Of a stretch of 25,560 nucleotides of DNA, positions 9,691 to 19,627 are shown in pieces (the first letter of the stretch is position 1; each line of letters starts with the position of its first letter). The notes below the pieces were generated by a model. It ran no database searches. It had not been told where the DNA came from and saw nothing but the letters and a program-made list of their open reading frames with translations. The position numbers and the translations under genes are program-made. Source of the DNA: Reticulitermes lucifugus (taxonomy: Eukaryota > Arthropoda > Insecta > Blattodea > Rhinotermitidae); NCBI GenBank assembly GCA_026260175.1, contig JAKCWW010005978.1, forward strand, positions 4,056 through 29,615, written 5' to 3'.

Positions 9691-10187
9691 AGACAATTTG
9701 ACATCACTTTATTTTAAGAACAAGACACAGGAACAGCTAGTTTAACACCGCAGGTATCATTACACTAATGAACAATTTTGAACTTCTGGAAACTCATTTT
9801 CAAATATCATGAAAAATATTACACAAGCACAAAAAAACTTACAAGACAGACTTATTATGCTACTCATTGCATTCTACTTTGAATGTGCACTACGAATAAA
9901 GAACGAAATTATATTATTTTACCATCTTAATGGCACTCAAGAGTAATATTTCCTATGTCAACATTCAAAACAAACACCCATCTACATAACACTGAATGTC
10001 AACAAGCCATATGAAAAGCAATAAAGTGATACATGAAAAATAAATCCTGTCTTGTCCTTTTAGTTACAGTTCAGTATTCCATAATAAAAACACCTAACAG
10101 CCGAACACTGAAACATTAGAAGGAACTGACAAAGAAAGGAAAGCAACAGTTGCAGTGCACTCACAAAATAAAGGAGCAAACGTTTTG
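9691..10187 (-). terminator. x16/SRSF7 3'UTR with polyadenylation signal
   Basis: On the - strand AATAAA occurs at 9713-9708 (seen as TTTATT on the + strand), about 475 nt after the stop codon at 10188-10190. This is the best candidate for the 3' end of the SR transcript. Other A-rich positions lie closer to the stop but none has the exact hexamer on this strand that I could find. Confidence 0.5.
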
Positions 10188-10242
10188 CTAGTTGCGAGCA
10201 TCATTCTGGGTGTTACCATTCCTGTCCATGGAATCGCGACCC
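10188..10242 (-). CDS. SR splicing factor x16/SRSF7, last coding exon
   Basis: A small exon on the - strand follows the acceptor CTCTCACTTTCAG. The preceding RS exon ends in AG and this one begins with G, so the split codon AGG (Arg) is restored and the frame continues GRDSMDRNGNTQNDARN and then TAG. The tail has no RS dipeptides beyond RDS and is strongly polar. Phase agreement across a 6.7-kb intron, a clean polypyrimidine acceptor and a sensible end support it. Usage relative to earlier termination of the RS exon cannot be judged from DNA alone. Confidence 0.82.
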
Positions 10243-10807
10243 CTGAAAGTGAGAGAACATCACTATCAAACTGCAGAATATTCAGAGATTTCAGGATTCT
10301 GTAAGTGCACAAACAGAACTGCAGCATTAACTCTGTACTTGGAGATGTAACACCTACATTTTCTCATGAATTTTATGAATATACTTTGTGGCATGGCAGG
10401 GCCAGCGACAAGACATTAAGAGTACTTTGTAATGTGCTGAGTACCATCAGAATTCATTTGATTTGTCACAGACATGTTGCCCTGTCTGTTGTGAACTGTC
10501 TGATGCTGACATGCATTGCAGTATGCCCAAGCCAGCAGACACACTCCCTCTCAGCTCACATGCTACCAGCACATGCATAAGAACATATCCAACTATTACA
10601 AAGTGGACCCATGTCATCCACAATAGTAAAGATTCTGCAAAAGGCACTAGTGAACAATGTGGCAGCAACACAACTGTCTACATAGACGCTGGTATCCTGT
10701 GTGGTGCTCCACGAGTTATTTCTTCTTCAAAGGCCCAAACTAATTTTGTGTCAGTGCTAAACCTGATTGCTCAGCTCCACCATCCAATTACATTTACCCC
10801 CGCAAGC
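10243..10807. other. SR intron 4, proximal part
   Basis: This is the 3' end of the 6711-bp intron 10243-16952 (minus orientation). Several overlapping short open frames exist on both strands. On the - strand one reads WAFEEEITRGAPHRIPASM near 10690-10740 and may belong to the unassigned relic just upstream, after a frameshift. Nothing is recognised. Confidence 0.4.
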
Positions 10808-11200
10808 TCAACCCGCAAAACATAACCTGCTATGTGGCTGCATGGATTTCAGCACTCCAGTGAACAGTGTGGACAATGGGTGTCCAACAAATTTGGAATT
10901 ACATTTTACCATACACCTCATCTTTTTCACATCACCATGGTCAAGTTCTTCAAACCACCACAGGAAGGTAGCATCGTCGTCGTCTAAATATATTACACAT
11001 GGAAGGTAGTGTTTCTTAGCAGATGGCTCCTCCATAACCTTAGTTTCTAATACATTTCCACATTTACAGCATTGCTACAGCTTGAAAATCATTCAGACAA
11101 TTCTCCATGACAATATCAGTTGTGTCCTCCGCAAAAACTTCGCACAGCAGTGTTGTCCAAGTAGCATTTGATGTCTTTACAGTTTTATAAGCCAATTCAT
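10808..11200 (-). pseudogene. Unassigned minus-strand coding relic
   Basis: Reading 11074 to 10808 on the - strand gives 88 residues and a stop. It opens with QCCKCGNVLETK (a CxxC-like pair), continues with LPCVIYLDDDDATFLWW, then DVKKMRCMVKCNSKFVGHPL, and ends LCFAG. Just upstream in another frame (about 11190-11072) it reads TSNATWTTLLCEVFAEDTTD and then IVMENCLNDFQAVAML. The amino-acid texture looks like real protein, with paired cysteines and few rare residues, and a frameshift or splice junction joins the two parts (TGTAG precedes the CAA). I do not recognise the family. It could be an exon pair of a nested gene, a processed pseudogene, or a transposon domain. It lies in SR intron 4, between the last SR exon and the piggyBac copy. 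Confidence 0.35.
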
Positions 11201-12090
11201 TTTTCTTTCATTCATTCATTCATCAGTTAAAATGGGTGAAGGATAACTTGAATAAAAAAAATTAAGGGAATTATGAAAAATACTGCAATGTAAGCATGTG
11301 AAACTGCAGCTGCATGCAAGTTTTTACTTCACCTCAGTGTTAACAAAACAAATGGACAATCAGGTAAACAAGTATCTCCCATAAAGCACCACAACTGCAA
11401 GAGCATTAACCCTTTACTGCCGAACGACCAGTATAGTGGTCGCCAGCAGTGTGTCGAATTTGAAAGCATTTTTCTCACCCCTATCGCAGTAACTGCAAAT
11501 GATTTATACTCGGTATGTCTGGAGAATGTTAGGGCTTCTTTGTGGAGTGAGAATTACTCCCCTCCACCCCTCCAAAAGCCCATTTTAGATGTCAACACTT
11601 TTCAACTGCGCATTTCTCTTAGGTGACCATTACCATTCCAAACACAGCATGGGTTTATCTATCTCCTCGAACTGGAGTCTAGTGTAGCTTGAATTACAAC
11701 AATGGGCTATGACACGAGTGCTAATTGACGGGCTGAAAGGTTTTCAGTGGCGTACTGTAACGCGTATTTTTCAGATGAAATTATTACACAAACCTGGAGA
11801 TATCTGCGAAAATCCATGGTTACAGCTACAGGGGGCTCACAGACGTGTCTCTTGTAGTTCTGAGGCACTCTTTAGGCGTTGTGGGGCAGTAATGTGCAAC
11901 ACACAGCCATCAAATATAATAAAAACGTCGTGGGCACCCTTGAATAGCAGGATGTTTACCCAGCATTTACATTGTGGCTTTAGATCTGTTTTGCTCTCAC
12001 CATACAAGTAGCAATAACTACTTGGGTTTGTGTAGCTGTGCCTTCTGACACACACGTCATTGTGAACTAGACCAGTGTGATAGTTGTTTC

Positions 12091-13768
12091 ATGATGGCTA
12101 TGAAGAAAATCAGACTCGATAAGCAAGCCATCAGTGAAATTCTGGTTGCTGACAGACTTGGAATTAGGTGCTGAGGTTAGTGATGCAGAAGAGGAATTTT
12201 TTGAATCAGAAGATGAAGAAGACGAACAATTACAAGCCTCAGCACAAGAAATTGAGCCACAGGCTGCAACAAGTGGCGGAGAATTACCAACCTGGGGACC
12301 GCCTCAAGGAACACCAATATCCATCCTTTTGTCGGTCCAGCAACAGGTGTGAAAAACAGCGAGTCTCCACACATCAACAAAGACAGCTCTCCACTGTCTG
12401 TGTTGATGCTCTTTTTCACACAAATTTTTCAGCTGCTGGTGGAACAGACAAACGTATACTACTAGCAACACTTGGACAGACAAGACGGACCTAGCCGCCG
12501 ACTGCCTGACATTATGTTGCCAGACATGATGACTATCATTGCCTTAGCTCTGCACATGGGACACGATTTGAGACACACTACATGACTACTGGTCTACACT
12601 TGGACAGTTTCACTCCGTTTTACGGTGAAACCATGACACGAGACAGATTTTTACACATACTGTGTTTTTTGCATTTTGCAGACAATTCACAGAGACCCGA
12701 CCAAGGTGCGGGATATGACCGACTATGGAAACTAAGGACCGTCTTTGACACACTGAACCAGGCCTATGCTAAATTCTATAACCCCTCCGAGCATTTGGCA
12801 GTGGACGAGGTAATTGTAAAATTCAAGGGCAGGGTCATCTTCAAGCAGTATATTCCCAACAAAAGGAAACTTTCGGCATCAAAATTTACAAACTGTGTGA
12901 CGAATCGGGATATACATGAGACATGGGAGTGTACTTGGGTAAAGACACACACACCACCGCTGATGACATGACTGCAACACACGCAACTGTTAGACATTTG
13001 ACTTGCAGAGTTGAAGGCTTGGGACACNNNNNNNNNNNNNNNNNNNNNNNNNNNNNNNNNNNNNNNNNNNNNNNNNNNNNNNNNNNNNNNNNNNNNNNNN
13101 NNNNNNNNNTACGGCCCAACAGAAAAGACATGCCCCCTGACTTTGGACCGAAAAAACTGAAACTGAAAAGGGGTGACATAAGGGTGAGGACCATGGAAAT
13201 TTGACACTGTTAGTTTGGAAGGACAGACGAGACGTTTACATGTTGACTAACATGGACCCGCCACCAGCAGAAGGAAATTTTTGTGATGACAACAACCGCC
13301 CTGTGAAGCCTCACATCGTGGCACGGTATAACCGGCACATAGGTTACGTCGACAATCCTGATCGTATGGCCAATAGCTATTCCATGAGTCAACGTAATTT
13401 CAAGTGGACCATGAAACTGTTTTTCTACCTTCTGGATCTAACAGTACTCAACAGTTGGATTCTGTTACCTTCATGTGGGGCTAAATATACCCGAGATTTC
13501 AGATTTCTCCTGGTGAGGAATTTGACTGAAGAAGCTAGAAGAAGCCAAGATCGCTCCACCCCCAATTTGGTTGGAAGGCCAAGTGTGGCTGCAACAAATG
13601 TTGAGACTCGACGGCCGCCAACACTGGCCAGCAAAATCCAACACACTCTGCTGCCGTGTTTGTTCAGCTCGCGGCGTGAGAAAGGCAACGTATAAGTGCG
13701 CGAAATGTAATGTCAGACTGTGCATGGTGCCTTGTTTCGCGGACTATCACACTAAAATTAACTTGTAA
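12091..13768 (+). pseudogene. piggyBac transposase, multiply frameshifted
   Basis: The order of segments follows DDE_Tnp_1_7 (PGBD4-like) transposases. An N-terminal start at 12091 (MMAMKKIRLD) is followed by the acidic stretch SDAEEEFFESEDEEDE and a central region with FYGETMTRDRFLHILCFLHF. Next comes DRLWKLRTVFDTLN with HLAVDEVIVKFKGR, where the Asp of VDE is the first catalytic residue. The segment with the second catalytic Asp falls in the assembly gap at 13028-13109. GYVDNPDRMANSYSM carries the third acidic position. The C-terminal Cys-rich domain reads CCRVCSARGVRKATYKCAKC and ends with PCFADYHTKINL and TAA. At least five frame changes (near 12150, 12300, 12595, 12870, 13200 and 13605) and in-frame stops at 12463 (TAG) and 12917 (TGA) show it is dead. 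Confidence 0.9.
13028..13109. other. Assembly gap (82 N)
   Basis: A run of 82 Ns inside the piggyBac transposase. The flanking frame on both sides is the same (VEGLGH before, RPNRKD after), and in intact relatives this interval holds the conserved DNFF segment, so the real gap is probably of similar length. Confidence 0.97.
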
Positions 13769-14256
13769 AACACCAAATTTTTCTACTCTGATAGTGATCT
13801 AAGGTGCCACAGATCGTCTGCAGAAGCCACAATTGTGTAATAAAATTTTTACACTCAATTTTATATAATGCATGCAATTCACAGGCCTAAATTTATTATA
13901 AAAATACGTGAACATTTTTTCCCAAATTAATCAATTCATAAACACACTGCAAAATTTTATTTCCTGAAATTTGAAGGAAAAGTGTATGAGATATGATTCT
14001 TTTTCTAAGAGTAAGCGTTAAGAATTGAATATAACATTTAAAAACGTCGGCAGGCTGCCATTGCGTGGGGGGATTTAAATCCGGCGTTACTGGGTTAAAA
14101 AACCACACCAGCACTGAAGTTAGTTAGTTTTGGAGAACAACAAAAACCTAATAATGACACTGAGCAACACCGGAATCCAGATTAGGTCCAGAACTGTACA
14201 TTGAGGTCTGAGTTTGGTTTTAGACTTATGTTCTTAAGAAAACTGAAGTTGGCACC

Positions 14257-14303
<47 letters not shown>
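14257..14303. repeat. (AAT)n microsatellite
   Basis: A perfect AAT run of about 47 bp in SR intron 4, some 160 bp beyond the piggyBac right end. Confidence 0.97.
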
Positions 14304-14306
<3 letters not shown>

Positions 14307-15708
14307 GGTTTGGCAGACTCGCTAGTATAAACAACAAATTACAGATGACTCTCCAAATGTATGTCACTTCCACAGACAACACTGTTCACAAAAACATAAA
14401 TACAAATGTAAGGGGTGCTGTTCTAAATAAAGTCAGTCCTGAAAGTCCTCAAGATACACGCGAGTATGCTTCTTGAGGTGTGCTTCTCTGATGATGCAAA
14501 ACTGCAAATAATCGAAAAGCCTTCAGTTCTTAAGGCCTATACCTGAACAACTGCTCACTGACTGAGTGAAAAACTATCAAATACAAATACAAAGTCTGGA
14601 GCATGGTTCCTTCAAAACACACAGGTCCATTACACAATGTAAAATGAACAGTACATATAAGTTCTGGAGAGGTGCCTCATTCCAAAATGGAAAAAAAATG
14701 ATCTCCACACCACAATATATCCAAGCTCTTTGTAAGGGCCAAAGGAGGGCCAGCAAAGTATCAGAATAAGCCCTCAACTAGCAGTGGTAAAATCAACCAC
14801 ACAGCAGGAACAATTGATATAAAAAGACACTTAACTTGTATATTTTTTGTAATAAGTCTGTTATACCAAAAGAAAGAAAAATTCCTACTCTGAATCCACA
14901 ATACATAACTCAGTAACCATCTACATCCATTTCCTGCAGCTCAAAACATAAAACATCTTTACAGTTCAACCACAGTAGACTTACCTGCTCTACAATTCAT
15001 AAAAAATCCCCAACTATGAAATTACAGTGCAATTCCCATTACATAACTACTGATAACTTCAGCATAATATAAGTTTCATAACTTATGAGTCATAAATGCA
15101 CTTCTGCCCTTCATGGGCAAATATATCTACATACTACCACGTAACACACGAAGGAGGTGGCAGGTCAGACCATCCACGACCAACAACTACCAAGGCATCA
15201 GATGTTCCTAGAACCTTCTGGGAAGCAGAAATGCAGGAAATGAGACAGTAACACCAAGAAATTTGGAACAAATGCTGCAACATGCTGAGAAGATGCTTCA
15301 ATTGCTATTCTAAAGTAATACTGCTTTTGAAAGCAGTTATAAAGTGAGAAGCTCAATCCATCTGACATACGAGTATTCAATGCAACCTGTTGGTAATGGT
15401 GGAATTATTTCCATATACTGTACCACATTACGACTATAGTAACTGCAATCAGAACCTAACCTTGTGCAGACTTGATATGGCATATTGCCTGCCCTTGCAG
15501 CTGCATTTAAATGACACCACTCCTGCTGTTGCAGTGTGCGGTCAGAAGATACTGTAATTTTACATCTTCTTTACTGTATACAGATGAATAAAACACATTC
15601 CTTTGTCAAAGACCATATATGAATATAAGGCTGCAATTTTAAATCCAAAATGTGTCCTGATATGGCACACTTGTTTAGTTCCAGCAACAGACATCTGAGA
15701 AAATTATT
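14304..15708. other. SR intron 4, nothing recognised
   Basis: AT-rich intronic sequence. The open frames here are short and show no motif. No tRNA or clear repeat was seen. Confidence 0.45.
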
Positions 15709-15807
15709 TTAATTGACAGGTTCAGAGATAACATGTCCCTTGTCTTCAACAGGCACCAACACCTTTTCTTTCTTTCTTGGAAACACATGACCCAATTTGG
15801 TAACTTT
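15709..15807 (-). CDS. Candidate C-terminal exon of an unknown protein
   Basis: On the - strand a 32-codon segment follows a pyrimidine-rich tract (CCCCTTCATCTATCACCCAAG). It starts KVTKLGHVFPRKKEKVLVPV, continues EDKGHVISEPVN and ends in TAA. Codon and residue usage look like protein rather than random AT-rich DNA. There is no upstream partner exon that I can place, and it does not continue the SR frame sensibly. It could be the last exon of a nested gene, a processed-gene fragment, or chance. No function is proposed. Confidence 0.22.
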   Translation of the reverse strand, partial: KVTKLGHVFPRKKEKVLVPVEDKGHVISEPVN

Positions 15808-16952
15808 CTTGGGTGATAGATGAAGGGGTCAGACACTACACATTTATCAGAAGCTGTACTCTACACTCAATGTGACAGAATGCTGGGACATAACATGTTA
15901 GTATCACACACATGCTGGATGCTGAAGGCTCCAAATCTGCAAACTCCCTCTATACACTTTGGAAGCACTATTTACAAATACATCCTACCGACTTACATCC
16001 AACTATGCCCAACATATAAACAGCAAATATAAGTTAAAATATGGTCCCATGCCACTATACAGCCATTTGGGAACAAACAGTATTCCTTACTTCAACCACC
16101 ACTCCTAACATCAGGGACAGATTGATAAACACACGTATAGCTGAAAAGAGGCAAAGATACTAACAAAATTTAAAAAGCATGTGAAAAAATGTGAACAAGA
16201 CCACCCTACAACTAAATTCCTTTGCTGTCAAAGACAACTTGAGGCAGACCAAAATGGAAACACAAAAACTGTCTTTTGATTCATAGGTAGTGTTTAACAG
16301 CCAAACACTTCTATATTTATAATGACACTGTGTGAAGGGGGAAAAGATATGGGTAATACAGGAAAGCAGTGACTAGTACTATAAATGTGAAAACCCCATT
16401 CTTCTGGGATATTGCGCTGTCACATGATGTTAATTGCACATCTGCTGAACAAACAATGGCCTCATCTTCAAGGGTCAATGGTAGAATTAAGAAACCAAGT
16501 AATACAATAATAAAACCAACAGACTAAATGCATGAGAAAATAACTTCAGTTTGCAGGCTGGCACTGAACATGAAAAAGAGAGTGCAGTAAGTTAAGGTGG
16601 CACAGAAAGTGTATTTCAAAAGACAGATTGCACAATTGCATAACAGCACACTCAGATACAACAAACCAGCGTAACTTAATAAATGTGTTAGCGTTAAGCT
16701 TGCGGTAACATGACATTTAATTACCTCTGCAGTTTCAATACAATTCACAGTTCTTCCACATTCAGAACTGAAGATTTCACATGAAGTTGCAACATTTAAA
16801 TCAGACACTGTTACAGAGCTAATAAACTAAAATGTGATAAAGAATAATGAAAAAGGCAGCAGAGTTACAAATACAATGCCAAATTCTTGTTTAATACACT
16901 TCTTCAGGCTGCACAAATGCATAAACATTCCTTTCCCAGATGCAGCTCTTAC
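15808..16952. other. SR intron 4, distal part
   Basis: Intronic AT-rich sequence running up to the strong GTAAGA donor of the RS exon. A 94-codon open frame on the - strand near 16524-16808 has no recognisable features and is regarded as chance. Confidence 0.5.
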
Positions 16953-17228
16953 CTGCTCCTTGACCGAGACCTGGAGTGGGAACGGCTTTTAGAGTGGTTC
17001 TGGGGTGAACGCGAGCGTCCATGGTCCCTGGAACGGGACCTGTCCTTAGGACTTCTATCTCTGGATCTTGACCTGTCCTTTGGTGACCGATCATGATCCC
17101 TAGATCTGTCTCTAGAAGACCTGTCTTTTGGAGAGCGAGAGCGAGACCGGCTGCGGGAGCCACTGCGTGATCTGGTACGACGGTCCCTGGAGCGGGAGCG
17201 GGACCTTGAGCGAGAACGTGAGTATGAC
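16953..17228 (-). CDS. SR splicing factor x16/SRSF7, RS-domain exon
   Basis: This exon of 276 nt encodes almost the whole arginine/serine domain. It opens with SYSRSRSRSRSRSRDRRTRS and continues with several SPKDRS-type repeats (SPKDRSSRDRSRDHD, SPKDRSRSRD twice), ending RSRSRSR at the splice. RS domains are phosphorylated by SRPK and CLK kinases and mediate protein contacts during spliceosome assembly and mRNA export; the SPKDRS repeats are likely kinase substrates. The acceptor is GGCCATGTAG and the donor AG|GTAAGA; both junctions split an AGG Arg codon. Reading into the intron gives AGG TAA, an immediate stop, so an unspliced transcript would end directly after the RS domain. Confidence 0.93.
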
Positions 17229-18365
17229 CTACATGGCCAACAGGAAAAAGGACATGTAACAATAAATACTGTAGCAACAATTACAGCCTAAACAAGTAAC
17301 ACCGCCAATACAATTCATTTGACAAACGGCAAACTTCCATCTGGCAATCGCAAATCAAAGCAAACATAAATGTTCAACAAAATTCTGAATTACCCAAAAC
17401 TGGGCTGAGCACAAATGTTTACTTAAATACGAGCAAGTACAGAAATACGAGTTCAATTTCAATATGGTACCTCCAAATGCGTATTTATTATCTGAACCTC
17501 ACTTCAAAATAGGCTAATGTCATGCAAAAATTATCAAAAATGAAAAATGCTCGCAACTGGATATGTGGATGAAATGCTTTCCTCTTTTTAAATTTTTAAA
17601 TGAACCCACACAGAGACTTTTTCCCCCTTGTACCATTGCAGAACTCACATATTATAATGAACAGTGACTCAATTAAGAACCACTGGCGAGCTCTAGTGGA
17701 CAATCGGAGAAGCTACGCTGAAGCAACAAGTCGTGCGTGTCATATAAATCTGGGCGTGTGTGGTGCAGTGGCGACTCTATGCAGGACCCGAAGACTCAAC
17801 AGAAAAACTGGCTTGTAGCAGAAGATGTGAAGGGGGAGACAATTAACGCTTGTAGCCTGCGTAGACTTGTAGTAATTTTACTGCAGACTCTAATCCAGGC
17901 TCAAGCCTGTCGATTCTCAGCTCTGAAGACAAATACAAAATGGCAGGACAGACGGAGCGGTCGTTGGACCAGTTGTGCTACGAAGTCTCAGCTAATTTAC
18001 TACGACGGGTCGGGATGATTTTTTCTAACTCTCGCGTGTTGGATGGGTGGGTGTATGCCCTCGTCTCTGAAGAATTCATAGGAGTGGCAGTAGTTCAGCC
18101 CGATTTGTTGACTTTAGACTCTCAGTCGAAGGAAGGAGGTTGTGTTTTGTGATCTTATTTTTCAGCCATATTTCCTAAAAAATGTTAGGAATACATTATC
18201 ACAATTTAGTCCACCAGTGTCTTATCAAATTAGCTTTGAATTGTCATTAATTTTTAAAATGAGAACCCAAAAATAATCTATATCAGAAAATGAAATCATA
18301 CTGTACCGTCAAAAATGAACAGCTTCCGAAACAAAATGAACACAATGGACATACAGCATGCATAC
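17229..18365 (-). other. SR intron 3, with a GC-richer island
   Basis: The 1137-bp intron between zinc-knuckle and RS exons. Its middle (about 17650-18160) is noticeably richer in G+C and CpG than the flanking DNA and has overlapping + strand open frames (for example 17940-18152, beginning MAGQTERSLDQLCYE). In vertebrate SRSF7 the corresponding intron carries a regulated poison exon. Here a - strand acceptor (TTTTTTAG at 18175-18182) and a GTGAGT donor (17648-17643) could bound such an exon, but this is a guess. Confidence 0.5.
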
Positions 18366-18563
18366 CTGCGCCTGCCCCCTCCACGGCTACCCCTGTAACG
18401 GTAGCAATCTCGAGCATAATGGCCACGTTCACCACATTCATAGCAGCGATCCTCTGGATGAAATGGTCTTCCACGCCGTGGTGGTGGACCACGAAAACGA
18501 CCACCTCCCTTTCCTCCCATGCCATTTGACATCTCTACTCGAACTCGCCGTCCACAGATAGTT
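18366..18563 (-). CDS. SR splicing factor x16/SRSF7, zinc-knuckle exon
   Basis: This 198-nt exon completes the RRM with [14 protein letters not shown] and then a Gly/Arg-rich linker ([18 protein letters not shown]). [14 protein letters not shown] follows, a perfect CX2CX4HX4C retroviral-type zinc knuckle. Among SR proteins this combination of one RRM, one CCHC knuckle and an RS tail marks the SRSF7 (9G8)/x16 type, in which the knuckle contributes to RNA sequence choice. The acceptor is TCATTTCAG and the donor CGCAG|GTATGC. The incoming split codon AG|A and the outgoing split codon AG|G both encode Arg. Arg/Gly repeats after the knuckle lead directly into the RS exon. Confidence 0.96.
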
Positions 18564-18617
18564 CTGAAATGAGATTTTTAATGACGCAACACTTAGTAAT
18601 GTGTGCCAAACAATTAC

Positions 18618-18663
18618 AGGGAATTTCATGACACTGGTGTAGGGAATTTCATGACACTGGTGT
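18618..18663. repeat. 23-bp exact tandem duplication
   Basis: Two identical 23-bp units (18618-18640, 18641-18663) beginning AGGGAATTTCATGACACTGG lie in SR intron 2, about 55-100 bp upstream (in gene sense) of the zinc-knuckle exon acceptor, within the usual branch-point neighbourhood. Confidence 0.95.
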
Positions 18664-19473
18664 ATGTTCAGGAGGTTATTCCTGTGGTAACTCTCAATCA
18701 AGAATTCTGTATCAACAGGAGCCTAAGTCTCAACCTACTCTTCAGCCATGCTACCAGGTCAACCTTATGATTCTAAAACAAAAGCAGATCTCAAACATGC
18801 ACAATGCATAATCAACAATCCAAGGCAATTTCAGTGGTGCAAATAAAAAAGACCCTAACAGATCTATTCCCATGTGCCACAGATTTATTAAAATTAAGGT
18901 GCTTAACCATTATGCCGCTTTCCCCTTCCCAAGTAGCTGAAAATATAGAATACATTTTTGAGACATTTGCATTAAAAAAAATGCAAAGTTGTGCCCATCA
19001 GCTTTATCATGTAGATCTATATGTAGTAGCTTGAAAACAGTGCACTGAACACACTTTCATAAAACGTGACAGTTTAGGCTAAAAGTAGACAGCACTTTCT
19101 GGTTTCAATAAAATTTGGACAATAAAGGAACCTTGCATGTGTTTGTGCACATACTGCAACATATATTTATGGGTGTATAAAATGGTTCAAGCAAAACCAT
19201 AATCAAAATGAAGCCCACACTTCATTCCCTCTACAATGCTTGTCAGTATGACAGTTTTCAACATAATCAAAGGGGAGCAAATGTACCAAAACTGTTACAC
19301 TATGCATGCATTTCACAACTTGTTACATTCCACATACCAACAAGCAACTGTTGCTTTAAGAAGATATCTTATGTGCAACTCTCGACATCTTCACCATGCA
19401 ATTCAACAAAAAGCAAAACACTTGTGCCTTAGCCAGTAACAAAAAAGTGTTAGAAAGAAATCTGAACACACAC
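18664..19473 (-). other. SR intron 2, remainder
   Basis: The rest of the 910-bp intron 18564-19473. AT-rich; no coding segment or repeat recognised. Confidence 0.6.
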
Positions 19474-19627
19474 CTTCCATCTAGGCCCCTTACAGCATCT
19501 TCAGCATCACGTGGATCCTCAAATTCCACAAAAGCAAATCCTGGAGGGTTCCTAGCAACCCACACATTGCGCAAAGGTCCATAGTAAGAAAATGATTCTT
19601 CAAGCTCTTGCTTTGAAGCTGCTGAAC
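19474..19627 (-). CDS. SR splicing factor x16/SRSF7, RRM exon
   Basis: This exon of 154 nt encodes most of the RNA recognition motif: [20 protein letters not shown], then [20 protein letters not shown], then [11 protein letters not shown] at the splice. GFAFVEFE is the RNP1 octamer, and the helix and sheet order is canonical. [30 protein letters not shown] is nearly invariant among SRSF3/SRSF7 proteins. The acceptor is TTCTAATTCAG and the donor GGAAG|GTGTGT. The incoming codon is split G|GT (Gly) and the outgoing AG|A (Arg), which fits the neighbouring exons exactly. Confidence 0.96.

Larger units (their letters stand above)
11410..14094 (+). mobile_element. piggyBac-type DNA transposon, 2.7 kb, decayed
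   Basis: The element is bounded by TTAA at 11406-11409 and 14095-14098, the obligatory piggyBac target site. Its ends are CCCTTTACTGCCGAACGACC at the left and, inverted at the right, CCCAGTAACGCCGG. The CCC start and CNGCCG core agree between ends, but the terminal repeats are short and imperfect. It contains about 680 bp of left non-coding sequence, a broken transposase, and about 330 bp of right sequence. A short inverted repeat (CGACCA, 6-bp loop, TGGTCG) lies at 11425-11442 next to the left end and may be a transposase-binding feature. It inserted in the last intron of the SR gene, antisense to it. Confidence 0.88.

Noticed and set aside
10463-10825. 120-codon + strand frame with several Cys and His
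   Set aside because: No regular zinc-finger spacing, and it lies antisense to the SR gene with no splice or promoter context.
14182-14476. Frames containing long poly-isoleucine runs on both strands
   Set aside because: Translation of the AAT microsatellite.
16891-17280. 129-codon minus-strand frame over the RS exon
   Set aside because: Same strand but a different frame from the RS domain. It is open only because of the repetitive codon composition and crosses both splice sites.
19356-19574. Internal ATG as the start of a separate small RRM protein on the - strand
   Set aside because: It is the RRM exon read through its donor into the intron; phases with the exons on both sides show the spliced form.
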